Notes under the pieces: model-generated
The model's database searches: none
What the model saw: only the letters and a program-made list of their open reading frames with translations
What the model was told of the DNA's origin: nothing
Position numbers and translations under genes: made by a program
Shown here: in pieces, positions 12,433 through 25,600 of the stretch
How positions within the stretch are numbered: position 1 is the first letter of the stretch
Layout: each line of letters starts with the position of its first letter
Assembly: GCF_000003815.2 (NCBI RefSeq)
Contig: NC_049990.1
Span: 18,159,865-18,223,864 of the forward strand
Direction of reading: 5' to 3'
DNA: 64,000 nucleotides
Source of the DNA: Branchiostoma floridae
Lineage: Eukaryota; Chordata; Leptocardii; Amphioxiformes; Branchiostomatidae

Positions 12433-13642
12433 CTTGGAAATGGGTGGTATGTAACTACAGTACTAATAAGAAGAAAGAAAAAAAGAGTTTAAAAACATTC
12501 GTCAAGAACCCATATTTCCGTTCGGTGTAAAATGACCAGCTGCTGCCACACCGCGTGCCTGCGAAGCGAAGGGCTACTATATATACCGGCTACATAGATA
12601 CAGATACGTACAAAGGATTTGCACTAGCCGCCATTTTCCCTTACGTATAAGCTGCAATCAGCTGTTTTACATATTTCATACTTTGATCAATCTGATTCTC
12701 CGTCAAGCATGATCGTGTATTTATCGTCCTTTTGATGTATTATTATATTAGAGAGAGAGAGAAATCAGCAATTTAGATTTGTAACATAGAAAGTAGCCTG
12801 TATATATGAATTCACCACCCGATACATGGACATGATTTGATGACTATTTGCATCTTTGTCATTTTCAATAAAAAATTTCGTGCTTTATTGTCATTTATAT
12901 GTTCATGCACTGCAGCTCTAATACAAGAAACCATGGAGCTTTTATACTTGAAGAAACAGGTCACATTGTAGTAGCTGAGTGTCTCCATATAAAATTGATA
13001 CGGAGATGTATGATATTACAGAATCGACAACACATCTGGCTTTTACATAATGATATGAATGAATATTAATAAAATTGTGTCCCATTGAGGTATCTAGTAG
13101 AAGGAAGAGTAGAGTGACATCAAACTTTTTGCACCTGCCATTTCTGATTATATTTGCTGATCTCCAACATAATTTCCAGCAATGCCCTAAGGAAACTCAG
13201 ATTTTGACAGTCTACATGTAGTTCTGTACAAAACTTTCTAACCAGTTTTGAGTTTGTGTCTAGAATCTGTGTCTACATGTATCACTATGAAAGCAAGTTG
13301 AATTGATGAAAGCTCCTTGGTCTATAAAACGGCCTTCAACAAAACAAGAAGGGCAATTTCGGCCCTATCTTCACATTGTAGGAGATCGTTATTGCTGCAA
13401 AATCCATATTTCAATACACATGCATGGGGAAATAACGATAAAACGGTAGAAACGAAGTAAACTTCCCAACCTTTCCACCGCCTCCACTGCCTGCTTGTTG
13501 TAGTGATTGTTGCTACCGGACAACCGGAAGTAAACTTCTCTCCAAATCCAAAGGAACCAATCACAGATGAGCTTACATCCCATCAACAGGAATGAGGGTC
13601 TGTGATTGGTTAGATTCCCACATGTAACCTTTGACCCTCAAA
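12433..13642. promoter_or_regulatory. Divergent AKAP14 / CDC16 promoter region
   Basis: This 1.2 kb separates two head-to-head start codons. On the AKAP14 side GCCGCCATTTT (12627-12637) is a YY1-type site in AKAP14 orientation. On the CDC16 side are an ETS-type ACCGGAAGT (13523-13531), two oppositely oriented CCAAT boxes (about 13556 and 13605) and AAAATGGCGG overlapping the CDC16 ATG, again YY1-like. GTTGCTACCGGACAAC (13509-13524) resembles an RFX X-box, plausible because AKAP14 is ciliary. No TATA box is seen. These are motif matches, not proof of function. Confidence 0.5.
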
Positions 13643-16600
13643 ATGGCGGGCGATGAAATTATGGACTCAAATTTTGGGCAAATTTTAGTGAATTTGGACA
13701 AATTACGGACACTAGTGAGGCAATATGTTGATGCGGTAGGTGTATCAAATGTTTATATGTGTATTGAAGTCAAAATTTTTAATTCTATTTGTATTTCTAG
13801 TCCTCGTTGCGCGTTGTAAGCTTTCTAAGAACAGTCATCGCACAGAAAGAGGGAGGGGGGGGGGGCTATAATATTTAAAACTTCTCCATACAAATTATTT
13901 TACGTGCCATTTTAGTCTAGACATAATGGCCGAGATTGAAGCAGAAATCTGTTGTCATTTTTTGTTTGCATTCACTCTATTCTTTTTGTACAATTCTTAG
14001 GGTTAGCTATTGACAGGATGCCCATGTTAATAGTGTGTAAAAAAACGTGTTGCTATTGACAGGATGAGATACTGTATAATTTGGCTCACTCGGTAGATTC
14101 CCGTAGACTCAGCAGAGTCCACTACTGACAGGATGGTCTTTTCAATGGTGGAAAAATTCATACCATTGACAGGATGATACTTCAGCACTTAGAAAAATTT
14201 GCACTGTTGACAGGATCATAATATTATATATATCATAATATAGGATCATTATATTACTAGTAAAGTAGAGTAGAGAGTAGAGTAGAGTAGACTTCTTGGC
14301 TATAGCCACTTCTAAAAATAGACAGGAACATGTTGTTAATAACCTTGGCCTTATCTTCATACTGTTAATTACCACATCTAAATTTTATTACCTTTTCCCC
14401 ACAGCATCAGTACAGCTCTGCACTTTTCTGGGCAGACAAAGTTTCATCCCTTTCAAATGGTGAGAATATGTTTTATGTTTGCATCCAGGTCTTGGCTTTT
14501 CTTAAGTTAATGTTGTGTCATTTGTTGCTATGGCCACTTTTGTCAAGTTGTCTTCTTTTTAGATAAAAATATTTAGTATTTCATGTACCACTGCTGCTAA
14601 ATGTATTGCACTCTTTTAGCATCATTTCTCATAATCCGTCCGGTTGCCTCTGTAGTGACTTGCACAAATGTGTGGCCCAAGGGCTTCAGAAATGGGGATG
14701 GGCACCACCCCTAAGCATCAGAACTGGTGTACAGGCAACTTTAACTTAAACTTAATCCAGAATGCAGTAGCCAGTGTAGCCCGATAGAACTGGAAATGGG
14801 CACAAGTTCCGCACAACTCCTATAACGTTAGTTCACCTTTATCCGCCTTTAACCTATATCCGTTGAGTTACTAAACAGGGTATCCTGGGGTATCAAGTCG
14901 ATTTACGATAGTTTCAAATTGTACTATTTTCAAGATATTGCAGTTTGAAACCACCATCTTTCGACTTGATATCCCTAAATACATTGTTCTTAAAAAGAAC
15001 GGATAAAGGTTACCCTACGGATAAAGGTGAACTAACGTTACAGTGAAAGGTGTAGGAAGGATTTTAACATGTTGACATGCTTGTTCCAGGAGAAGGCCAG
15101 GATATCTATTGGCTGGCCCAGTGTATGTTCCTGACAGGGCAGTATCACCGAGCCTCTCATCTCATCAGGAGTAAAAAGTTAGACAAGGTAATTCTAAAGA
15201 TTTATACTGCTGGCAACTACTGATAGTGATAGTGGCATTGGTGTGGCGTAAGTGGTAGAACGTTTGGCTCAGAACCGTGGGGTTCAGGGTTTGATACTCG
15301 CCATGCCCCCATCATTGTGCCCTTGGGAAAGGCACTTTACATTACTTTTCCTTACAGTGGAGTGACAAACATCAAGCCCCATAGTTAATTTGTCAAACAG
15401 TGTGCCGAAAAATACGCACAGATTTGGTGAGCTAATGTGCCATCATGTATATGCCAACATTTGCCACCGTAAAAAAATTGACCAATGGCATTTTGAATAA
15501 TCTGATCTGCTTTAGCCTGAGCCTGAGCCCTGAGTTACAGATCCAGATATTGATATGACCATGGGCATATTTCTGATAGGTACATGTACAGGGTTCTGAT
15601 CAGGCTTTTAGCCAGGCAACCGTACAGGCGTACATTGTACGGCCTGTTAAAAAAATAACTCAAATTGTATGCCCTTACACTGGGGAGCACATCCACTTAC
15701 AAGCATGAAATTCTGGTTGACCAGGGATGCTACAGGTCACATGTGGCCTGTCTGACAGTAAATTTACTTCATTCCCCCAAATTTGCACCTCAAGATGTGG
15801 GAAATGGTGTTTCAGGGAGTTATAAATTTCAAAATTTTCTGAGTGAGGATGTCCCCAGACCCCCTTCAATACTCGCACCAGCAGCGCTCGCCGAACGGCA
15901 AGAAATTTGGATACCCTATGATAAAATCCTGGCTAAAAGCCTGGTTCTGATTACTTGTGCCCCCTCCAAACATACAAACACACACACACAAACACACACA
16001 AATACACACACACACACGCATGCACACACACACGCACACTCACACACTCACTTCAATTCCATCCCCAGGCTTTTATGTATATTATGGTCACACCTTATAT
16101 TACTAGTTTCATACCTACCAAGAAGTACTCCAAAAAGTCAGGCCCACAATGTAAATGTGACACCAAATTACTTTATTCTATTAATAAAATATATAAATAG
16201 AGGCAAGTTCAAAATGCTTATATTGCAAGCTAGTGGGAAGATACTTGTAAATGAAGAAGAGACAACATTACTTTACAAAATAATGTGAACACATGTACTT
16301 GGTACGTGCACTTAGTTTCTTACCAAGCCTCTTGTCATTTTTTAAGTGAATTATGTGCTATTTCATACTAGTAATAGTGTGTAGATAATGTCCTTTAAAT
16401 CTGCACATTCAATTTTTGCAACATTTTCATTGTCATACATGTATGAGTATGCAATATTAAAACAGTAATCTTTATCCTCTTTCTCTTTCTATGCAAACAC
16501 ATTTCAGAAACACTTGTTTCAACTTTCTAATACATGAATTGTGGATATTACCTGTAATTCTAAACATTGTTGAAAATAAAGCAACAACATTATGAAATAC

Positions 16601-19600
16601 ATTACATGAAAATACATACAAACACACAAACGCACACAAATCAGCTTGAAATGTAACTGATCAAAGCAAGATTAAGAATATGAGTTGCATCTACTTCTCT
16701 ATATATGTCAGATCATGGTAAACGATAAAAGGCAAAGTACTTTAATTTTCTAGGTACAGTTTTAAGTAATGTGGACTGTCAACATTCCCAAATCAGGGGA
16801 TAGTACAATACTTGAAAAGTTGCATTTACGGTGCTCAATGCATAACTTGTATTATGTCATACCTAGGCAGCCATAACATTTGATACAGGTGTTATATGGA
16901 CCAGGTGATGATGTATGACACAGGCTTCTCAATTGTGTCGCGCAGGCTTCCATCTTCCGATTAAATAGAACACACTCCAATGCAAGCAAAGGGAGTTCAA
17001 ATTTTTCTCAAAATTTTGATGTTCTTAAAGAATATAGTCGTTGGCGCAGGTTAAATAACCTTTGGTCATCAGGCGATCCGACGCGCGGCCGGGCTGGTAC
17101 CTTGGTTGATGCGGAATACACTGTGTTGTATTCTACATTTACGATGTAGTAAAATGTTACTTGGTGTACTACATGCCAAAAGGATGCCAGTTCCTAAAAT
17201 AATCCCTTATTACTTGAAGATATTTATGTGATTTAAGAAAGGAAAGAGCTAAACCATACCCAAAATCCATCAGAATGGAGCCCTCAGCTGTAACTTGTCC
17301 TGGTGTGATGAATATACATTGTATATATATACATGTGCATAGAAAAATACACATTGACTGGGTATGACATAGCACTGTCATTGCACAATCTATGTGTATT
17401 ACAATATGCTATAAGTGAACATTTTGCTGTTCTGTATGTCCATGGATCATTATAAGTTTCCCTATATGGTAGTGCAGTGCTATTAAGGCAAGCCGAGTGA
17501 GAGACTATTACTAGTAGTATGATGTAAGTTTTTTCTTTACCATACACGCGTGTGTATACTGTCCCTGGATGATATATTCAGTTGCTCAATTGAAGGCAAC
17601 CCTCATACAGCAAAAAGGCTCATCTGCCATAGAAAGGCACAGGTGGGTTCGAAAACAGTCTGCCTTCTGCTGCTTGCACGAACCTGAACTTCACGTCTAA
17701 CACACTATATGGGAAACCCACTTGAACTTAACACAAACGTCTTTTTCTTGTGGGAACAATGGCGCTGTGACCCCATGCACGGTGGTGGGCCTGCCCTTAC
17801 CTCGGTATGAAAAGCATACTACTTGGTCACATGTACTGGCTGATAGTAGGATTGCCAATCAGGAAGCCTCAAGATTTTTTTTTTTTTTTATTGATCTTTT
17901 AGGGTAGTCCCTTCAGTTAACGTAGTAACTGATTTCCAAGGGAGCCCTATATACATGTTCGCACATGTTCGCACAACGACGGGTTATGCCGCCCCTTACG
18001 GGGTGACACACCCGTCCGGGTGAATGATGTAGATCACCATGTGGCTGATACGAGACAGAGGTTCGCCAGGCCTCCATCCGGGTGATTTGAAGTGAATCAC
18101 CAACTTCCGACAGAAGGATTTGCACCAACGCACACCGCACCATCGCACGTGTGGGGGTTCTTTAACGTGCATGGGTTATGGCTCTCCCCATACACGGGAC
18201 CTCCATTTAACGTCCTATCCGAGGGACGACTCATTTTTCACTTGAGTAAAGTGAGGAAAGTCGTGTAAAGTGCCTTTCCCAAGGGCACAAGACCGGCAAC
18301 ACGGCAGGCGGATTCGAACCGGCGACCTCTCAGTCATGGGCCGAATGCACTACCACTGTGCTACACTGCCCCATTTTAACGTAGAATACTCTAAAATTCC
18401 ACATCATCCCCCACTAGGCCATCCCACTCCCTTCCAATGCTTTCCTTTAAAAACCTAGAAGAACCCTGCTTGTGTTTGGATCAGGGAGAAATTGTGCTGA
18501 GGGTACAATATACAGTCAAACCTGTCCATAGCGGCCACTCAAGGGACCGGACAAATGTGGCCACTATAGACAGGTGGCCTCTGTATAGAGGTGGCAACTT
18601 GTACATAAAATACCCAAGGGACCGACAAAAAGTGGCCACTATGGACAGGTGGCCCCTCTGTAGAGGTGGCCCCTAATACAGGTTTGGCTGTATTCCAATG
18701 TGTCTGATTCACTGAAGACACAAGAAGACCTAATGTAAAGATACAGTAATACTTTCAGATACAATACACCACAATATTTGTATCATTCGTCTTTTGATAT
18801 ATATTCTAGTTTTGTGTAGAGCACTCTGAACAGTCACAGCTGAAGGCTCCACCCCTGATGGGTTTGAAGTATTTAGTCTCCATTTCAGCTTGTCAATAGC
18901 AGGATATGGTTAATTTTATGTTGTTAAACTGGCTCCCTGTAGCATGTAGCAGTTTTGTACAACTGAATGATGCAAAGTGATCTTTTAGCAATTATTGTGC
19001 TCAGAGAAGAGCTAATCTTCCACTGGTCCTACATATTAGGAAAAACATATATAGATTACTGTAATTCCTGATATTTTCAATGTACTGTTATGTTCACGGT
19101 TTTCACGGTGACGACTGTAACGTGAACTTATCATTACTGATAACAAATAATTCACAGACTTTTTTTATGTGCACTTGCAGCAACAGTGAACATTTGGTTA
19201 CGAGAACAAGTTAAATTTTCTCAGACCATGAAAGTTTGGTACCGAGAAGACAAAGTGAATTACAGTATACAGTTCTAAGGTTGACATTGATCTGGAGAAA
19301 TTCCCCTTGCATGTTAATTGTCAAGTGCAAAGAACTGTTGACCATGGGTTAGCATCCCGTCATGAAGACTGCAACCCTTTTCAGCGTCCAGTGCGGTGCT
19401 TGTCAGCAAGCAACAACTGCCAGGATTCAAACTGCCATCTTTCAGGTCCATAACCACATGATGCACACTACTACTACTACATGTAGATGTTCACTTCTTT
19501 TTTTTTTGGCTGAGCTCCAATTCAAACCGGGCTTGAAAGTGTTCTTCACTATTATTAATTCAATACTTTACACATTTACATAGTATAGATGATGAACATA

Positions 19601-22600
19601 AACGTCCATTGTCCGAAATATGCTGCTATTAAGTCAATACTTCATACATTTGCATGATGTATATGATTTACATAAATTCTACAGAATTAGTTCTAACATT
19701 ATATATGGTTAATTCACAAAATCTATAAACAAATGCATGGTTGATAAAAGTTCAACTACTACTTCAAACCTACAATGTCTATAACAATGAATTATACAAT
19801 ACTGATGTACCTGCAATCAGTAACTCATAATTATTAAGACTCTAACAATGGATGCAAATGATATGCTTAAAAATGTGATAGTTTCATTCAGCAGATACAG
19901 TTGGCAGTAGATTTGAGATTGCACTGCAATCAGGGCTTTAGCCAGCTCGAATTTTTTTTCCGTCAGCCAATTCCAATCGTCGTGAAAACCGCGAAAATGA
20001 ATTTTCCCTATGACACTACAAAGTAGTAAATGTTGCCATTGAGACCTTGAAAAACCGGTTTTAATGAGATTATCGTATTCAAAAGAGCGCCGACACACAT
20101 TGGCAGCAATCATAGTAATAGCAAAACAAACAGTGTGTGGCTTTCACCGCCGTGGACGGCGTCCCCAAGCCGCCTGTAGCTTCCACCAAGGATTTTTGTC
20201 CATCAAGGTTGACGGATTGGTTTTAAAATTTTTCCGTCAGACGCATCAAATTTCCGTCAACTGACGGAAAAACGGACGCTGGCTAGAGCCCTGACTGCAA
20301 TGTACACCAATGACACTGGAATATACAACAGTTCCTGACTACAGGCAACTGACCTGGCCACAGGAATCAAGAACTAGAAGTATGATGATTTGTAGAATAG
20401 TAGCAGTCGTAGTTCAAAAACAGAAAGGCATATAATATATATTTTGCATAAAATCTATGCTCATTGAATAATTGTGTTGTCGCTGAATGTAATCAAGAAA
20501 TGTTGAATTTTTTATAGCATAGATGTAAATGTAACTACACTGTACGTTAAAGGGACATAATGTAAAATTAAAGTCATTGTTTTCAGTCATTTCTCTACAT
20601 AATGAGTTGAGTCTACCTTATTACACTGAACAGCAATATTTACAACGCATGACTACGACTTTGTTGAGCCGTGAGGATGTCTTGAAATATGCGCACTTCC
20701 CTTCGCCGCTTGAGTTGTCCGCCATTTTATTCAACTCGCCGGCGAGCCAAATTGCGCTTTAGAACGCGTTCGGTGGTTCGCTCGAATCATTACTGAAGTT
20801 TGTTGAAAGTCCCGCTACGCTCCAAAGATCTGCGACCGCAACGGTCGATTCGGAAATCTACGGTTGGCTTACTTCCGGTAGGCTACCCGGAAGTAAGTGA
20901 ATTTGGTCGCGGCTTACTTTGACGTTGTTAATAAGCACTAGAAATGTGATAAAATGATGCAGATAAGTTAGAAATAAGTTCAGAATATTTGAAATTTTGG
21001 CGCCATATTTCTACATTATGTCCCTTTAACCTTTGCACTCCTGAGGGGGCCTATTGGTACATGTACAAACCTCTGGGATCCCAACCTGTGTGTGAAAAGA
21101 GTGGTCCCTTGCTTGATCAATGATCTATGTAAGCCACAAGAGCACTGATATTTTCATGTTGTTTTTTACTTGTGAAAATATTTCTAGATTTAAAAAAAAT
21201 TGACTCAAATGTTGCCACTAAAAGTAAAAACGTTGTTTTAGATGGACATAAATGAAAGAAAACAAGTCCTTTGTTGCATTCCAAAGAAACTTATGTCACT
21301 TCTTCCCAACCACAAGGGCTAAATACCAACCAAAAGTTTTGACCATATCTTGCAATTGTTTGTCAGGTCACCAGATATCAAAATGGGAAGTTCCGCTGCT
21401 AGGGGGCCCAAAATGTAACCTTTTCAATGTCTCATCAAGACATACCCACATACCAAGTATCAAGACAATCCATCCTGATATTCTGGACTTATTGTGTTGA
21501 CATATGGACAGACACACAAATACTGCCGAAAAATTTTGATTAAAGAAGGCTATATATATTTTGGATTCTCCTGTCGATTTGACAGATGAGGAGGCAGACA
21601 GGCATTTGCCTGTTTGCCTGACCTGCACATGACTTTTTATGGTGAAGGAGGGGTGTGCAATTCCTTCTCCACCCTCTCGTCTATTGGAGTACTAAGTCTC
21701 ACAGGGGCAACTACATGTATATGCCACGTGTGAGGCGGCTCCAGCAGATGCAGCTTTGTTGTTCGGCTATGTATATTATACATGTGTTAAAAACCTGGAA
21801 AAACAGTTGTTGTTGTTTTTTCAAAATAGAATGGGGCTACTGAGAAGTTTCAACATCTAGTGAATAAGAATTTTTTTTCAATAAATGACATTTCCAGTCA
21901 TATTCTGTTTACTCCTGTTTGACAATGTAAAAAATTGTCCAGTTGTTGCTGTACACAATGCTCCAATGTTATCACTATCGTAATATGGATAAGGGACATA
22001 CGAATATGCATGGAGAGATGAGGAAATGCCCGTTCCCTCAGGCCATGGAAAACTCTTCTTCCTGACAGACTCATTTCCAGACATCAATTTTCAGCCATAC
22101 CATAAAATGATGAGATGGTGCCTTATGTTTTATTGATGGACAGGATATCATTTGAAAGCCGAGAAAGAAATTTTGGGACATTTTTGTTTTTTCATTGTGT
22201 GTTTTATAATGATAATAGGCATGCATTAATTTTAAACGAACCTTGTTCTGACCAAATAAATCTGCTGATGAAATGCAATCTTGAAGTTAAGATAGCCAGT
22301 GCAGAGACAGGTTCATGCCATGGTGTGTTATGGGTTAAGAGCAGCGTTCCCGCCAGGCATACGTCTTTACGTCTTTGGACGCATTTTTTTCTGGAAAGAC
22401 GCACTCGGCTCGGCTGAATGCGTCCATAAAAAAATCTGTAAGAAAGGCTGACCTGTACCACCAGTGTACAAAATGTATCTGGAATCTTTTAGAAAATCTG
22501 TCTTTATAAGAAGGAATCGTACCTTTACTATTTATACTTCAAATTGTTCACTTTCCGGTCATCCCATGGGGCGGAGCGCGGCACGTTGTACAACTAGCAG

Positions 22601-25600
22601 ACCCATGTGCAACACACCCAGCCACGCGCCAGTGCTGTCTGTTGCGCAATATAATTATTTGTAGTCCGTGAAATAACGTTACATCTGACAGCCAGCATTC
22701 TGTAACACTACTAGTACTGGAAGAAATCTTATGCAGATTTTATATTCTGATTTTAACATGATACTTACTTGTCCTCATTTTCATGTATTTGTTAAAGATT
22801 TGTGGTTAATACTAGTATTGAACAAACAAACTGTTCTGCGCGAGTGTTGCACATCTCAACAAAAGTTCTCACGCTGTGGGCAGTTGATTGGCAGTCGGTT
22901 TCTTTGACAACAGGCCGCCGGCGCCAAGCAGTCTAGGTCCAAATCCAATCATCTTAATAACCAATCAGCGTTTGATAAATGTAATGATGTACTCTGTGAT
23001 TGGTCACCGGAGAAAATACAAAAGTTACAGAGTATTAGCGCACGTGACGTTGTTTTGTGATATTGTTAGGCGCCCGTGTCGTCTGGCAAGTTTCTTCCCT
23101 AGCTGCTAACAATTTACTATTAAAGTTTCCCCATTTATCCAAGTTAAAAAAGCGGTGCGCGGTAAATAAGTGAAGAATCCAAAACTATACACTTTATTTC
23201 TTATTTCCAAAATTTCTTTTGTTTCAAAAAGACAAAATTTGTGGCAGAAAAGGGGCCGCAATATTGTTGTCAAGCGTCGATCGAGTCGGCTGTGCACTGG
23301 CGTTGGCCTCCGTGGCACAAGGTGCGGCACGCCCCCCTCCCAAGACGGACCGTCGATCGCAGCGCCCAGCACGTTGGAACGTCTTTCTGGCTACTAGTTC
23401 AAGGCTACCCCGGCACTGATCACTGCCAAAGAGGCAACAGATCGTCCTCCTTCGAGTAATGTATAACGTTCTTGGTCTATTTAAAAATAAATCCAGCCAA
23501 AGATTTCACGCCGAAAACGGGGTTACCTGAGGTCGCAGGAAACAAACGCACGCTCGTGGAAAATGACAGCACGGCCTTGTAAAACCCCACCGATTCGTGA
23601 GTGTGATGTCGTCGTTATTTTATCGTCTCGGAAAACTATTTGATGAGGGAGGGCGCAACATCGATCGCACGAGGTCGACATTCTTTTATTCAATGACGGA
23701 AGAAATTGGCAGAATTTTTCCATGGGCTGACGAACTGGCTAGAGCCCTGTTGCGAAGCATAAAAAATCCAAAAATTTTCGTGTCTGGAGAAATTATCCCC
23801 GGGCCAGATCACTGACGGCTGATTCCCCGTGCTGAGAGAGGGCGGTTGTCGATTACTGAATTACGGGAGTAAAAGAGGCAACCGACATCCAATCTCAAGC
23901 GCATGATTTTCCTCTCAAATTGCGGGAAATTGTGTTTTAGAGGGTTTGAAAATCCAAATTTTACCGGGGGAGCATGCCCCCGGACCCCCTAGAATGCGAG
24001 CGCCTGCGGCGATCGTCTCGCGCCTCCGGCGCTCAATACCCCCCTCAGAAATATTTGGACGCATACTTTCAAGAACCTGGCGGGGACGCTGGTTAAGAGG
24101 GAGGGACGCCCGCCGTGATGTGTTGTAAGATTGTATCTCCCATGGCCAGTAGGTATTTGGTATTGTAAGTGGGAGGGACGCACGTCGTGGTGTGTTGTAA
24201 GATCGTGTCTCCCATGACCAGTAGGTATTTGGTATGGTAAGGGGGAGGGACACCCGCCGTGGGGTGTTGTCAGATCATATCTCCCATGGCCAGTAGGTAT
24301 TTGGTATTGTAAGGGGGAGGGACGCCCGCCGTGAGGTGTTGTCAGATCGTATCTCCCATGGCCAGTAGGTATTTGGTATTGTAAGGGGGAGGGACGCCCG
24401 CCGTGAGGTGTTGTCAGATCGTATCTCCCATGGCCAGTAGGTATTTGGTATTGTAAGGGGGAGGGACGCCCGCCGTGAGGTGTTGTCAGATCGTATCTCC
24501 CATGGCCAGTAGGTATTTGGTATTGTAAGGGGGAGGGACGCACGTCGTGGTGTGTTAAGGGTTCCCTTCCCAGGAATCTCCCATGGCCAGTAGGTGTTTG
24601 GTAATGTGGGGAGGGATGCGTGCCGTGGTGTGTTGTAAGATCTGATCTCCCATGGCCAGTAGGTCTTTGGTATTGTAAGGGGGAGGGATGCTGTACGGGT
24701 TCCCTCCCCTTGAATCTCCCACGGCCAATAAGTGTTTGGCAATGCTCGATCCAAAGGGGCTTGGAAAGGTGTGTTTTGGGCTCCCTCCCCAGCTGAGACC
24801 ACCTGAGACCAGTTGGTGTAAGCCTTTCTATATGTACCATGACGGTACCTGTTTCCCCTAGCCACTCCATATGTTTGAAGAAGCCTGTCAACTGACTGGT
24901 TACTGTATGTAGCAACACGACAGCACCTGTCTCCCCTAGCCACTCCATATGTTTGAAGAAGCCTGTCAACTGATTGGTTACTGTATGTAGCAACACGACA
25001 GCACCTGTCTCCCCTAGCCACTCCATATGTTTGAAGAAGCCTGTCAACTGACTGCTTACTGTATGAAGTAGCCTTTCTGTATGTAGCAACACGATGGTAC
25101 CTGTCTCCCCTAGCCACTCCATATGTTTGAACAAGCCTGTCAACTGACTGCTTACTGTATGAAGAAGCCTTTCTATATGTGGCAACACGACGGTACCTGT
25201 CTCCCCTAGCCACTTCATATGTTTGAAGAAGCCTGCCAGCTGACTGGTTACTGTACGAAGAAGCAACATTGCTGTCCAGATATGTTTGTGGGTTTTGTCT
25301 AGTCTTTGTGACTGTAGGAAGGGACGGCTCTGATACAGCACTGTAGAAGCGAATGTGTTCATCATCATCATCGCTGTCTGACTCTAGGGTGTTTGGGAGA
25401 CCAGGCAGGGGCCTCTGTGCAGCAGCTAAATGATCGGGAATATCCCAGTAGGTGTTTGGGAGACCAGGCAGGGGCCTCTGTGCAGCAGCTACAAGATCTG
25501 GAATCTCCCAGTAGGTGTTTGGTAGACCAGGCAGGGGCCTCTGTGCAGCAGCTACAAGATCTGGAATCTCCCAGTAGGTGTTTGGTAGACCAGGCAGAGG

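Noticed and set aside
23989-25371. 460-codon open frame on the minus strand, overlapping the LRR copy 1 tail in another frame
   Set aside because: It is open only because the coding repeats have lengths divisible by three and lack stops in this frame. The frame matching the receptor carries the signal peptide, LRRs and membrane segment, and the alternative has no start context of its own.
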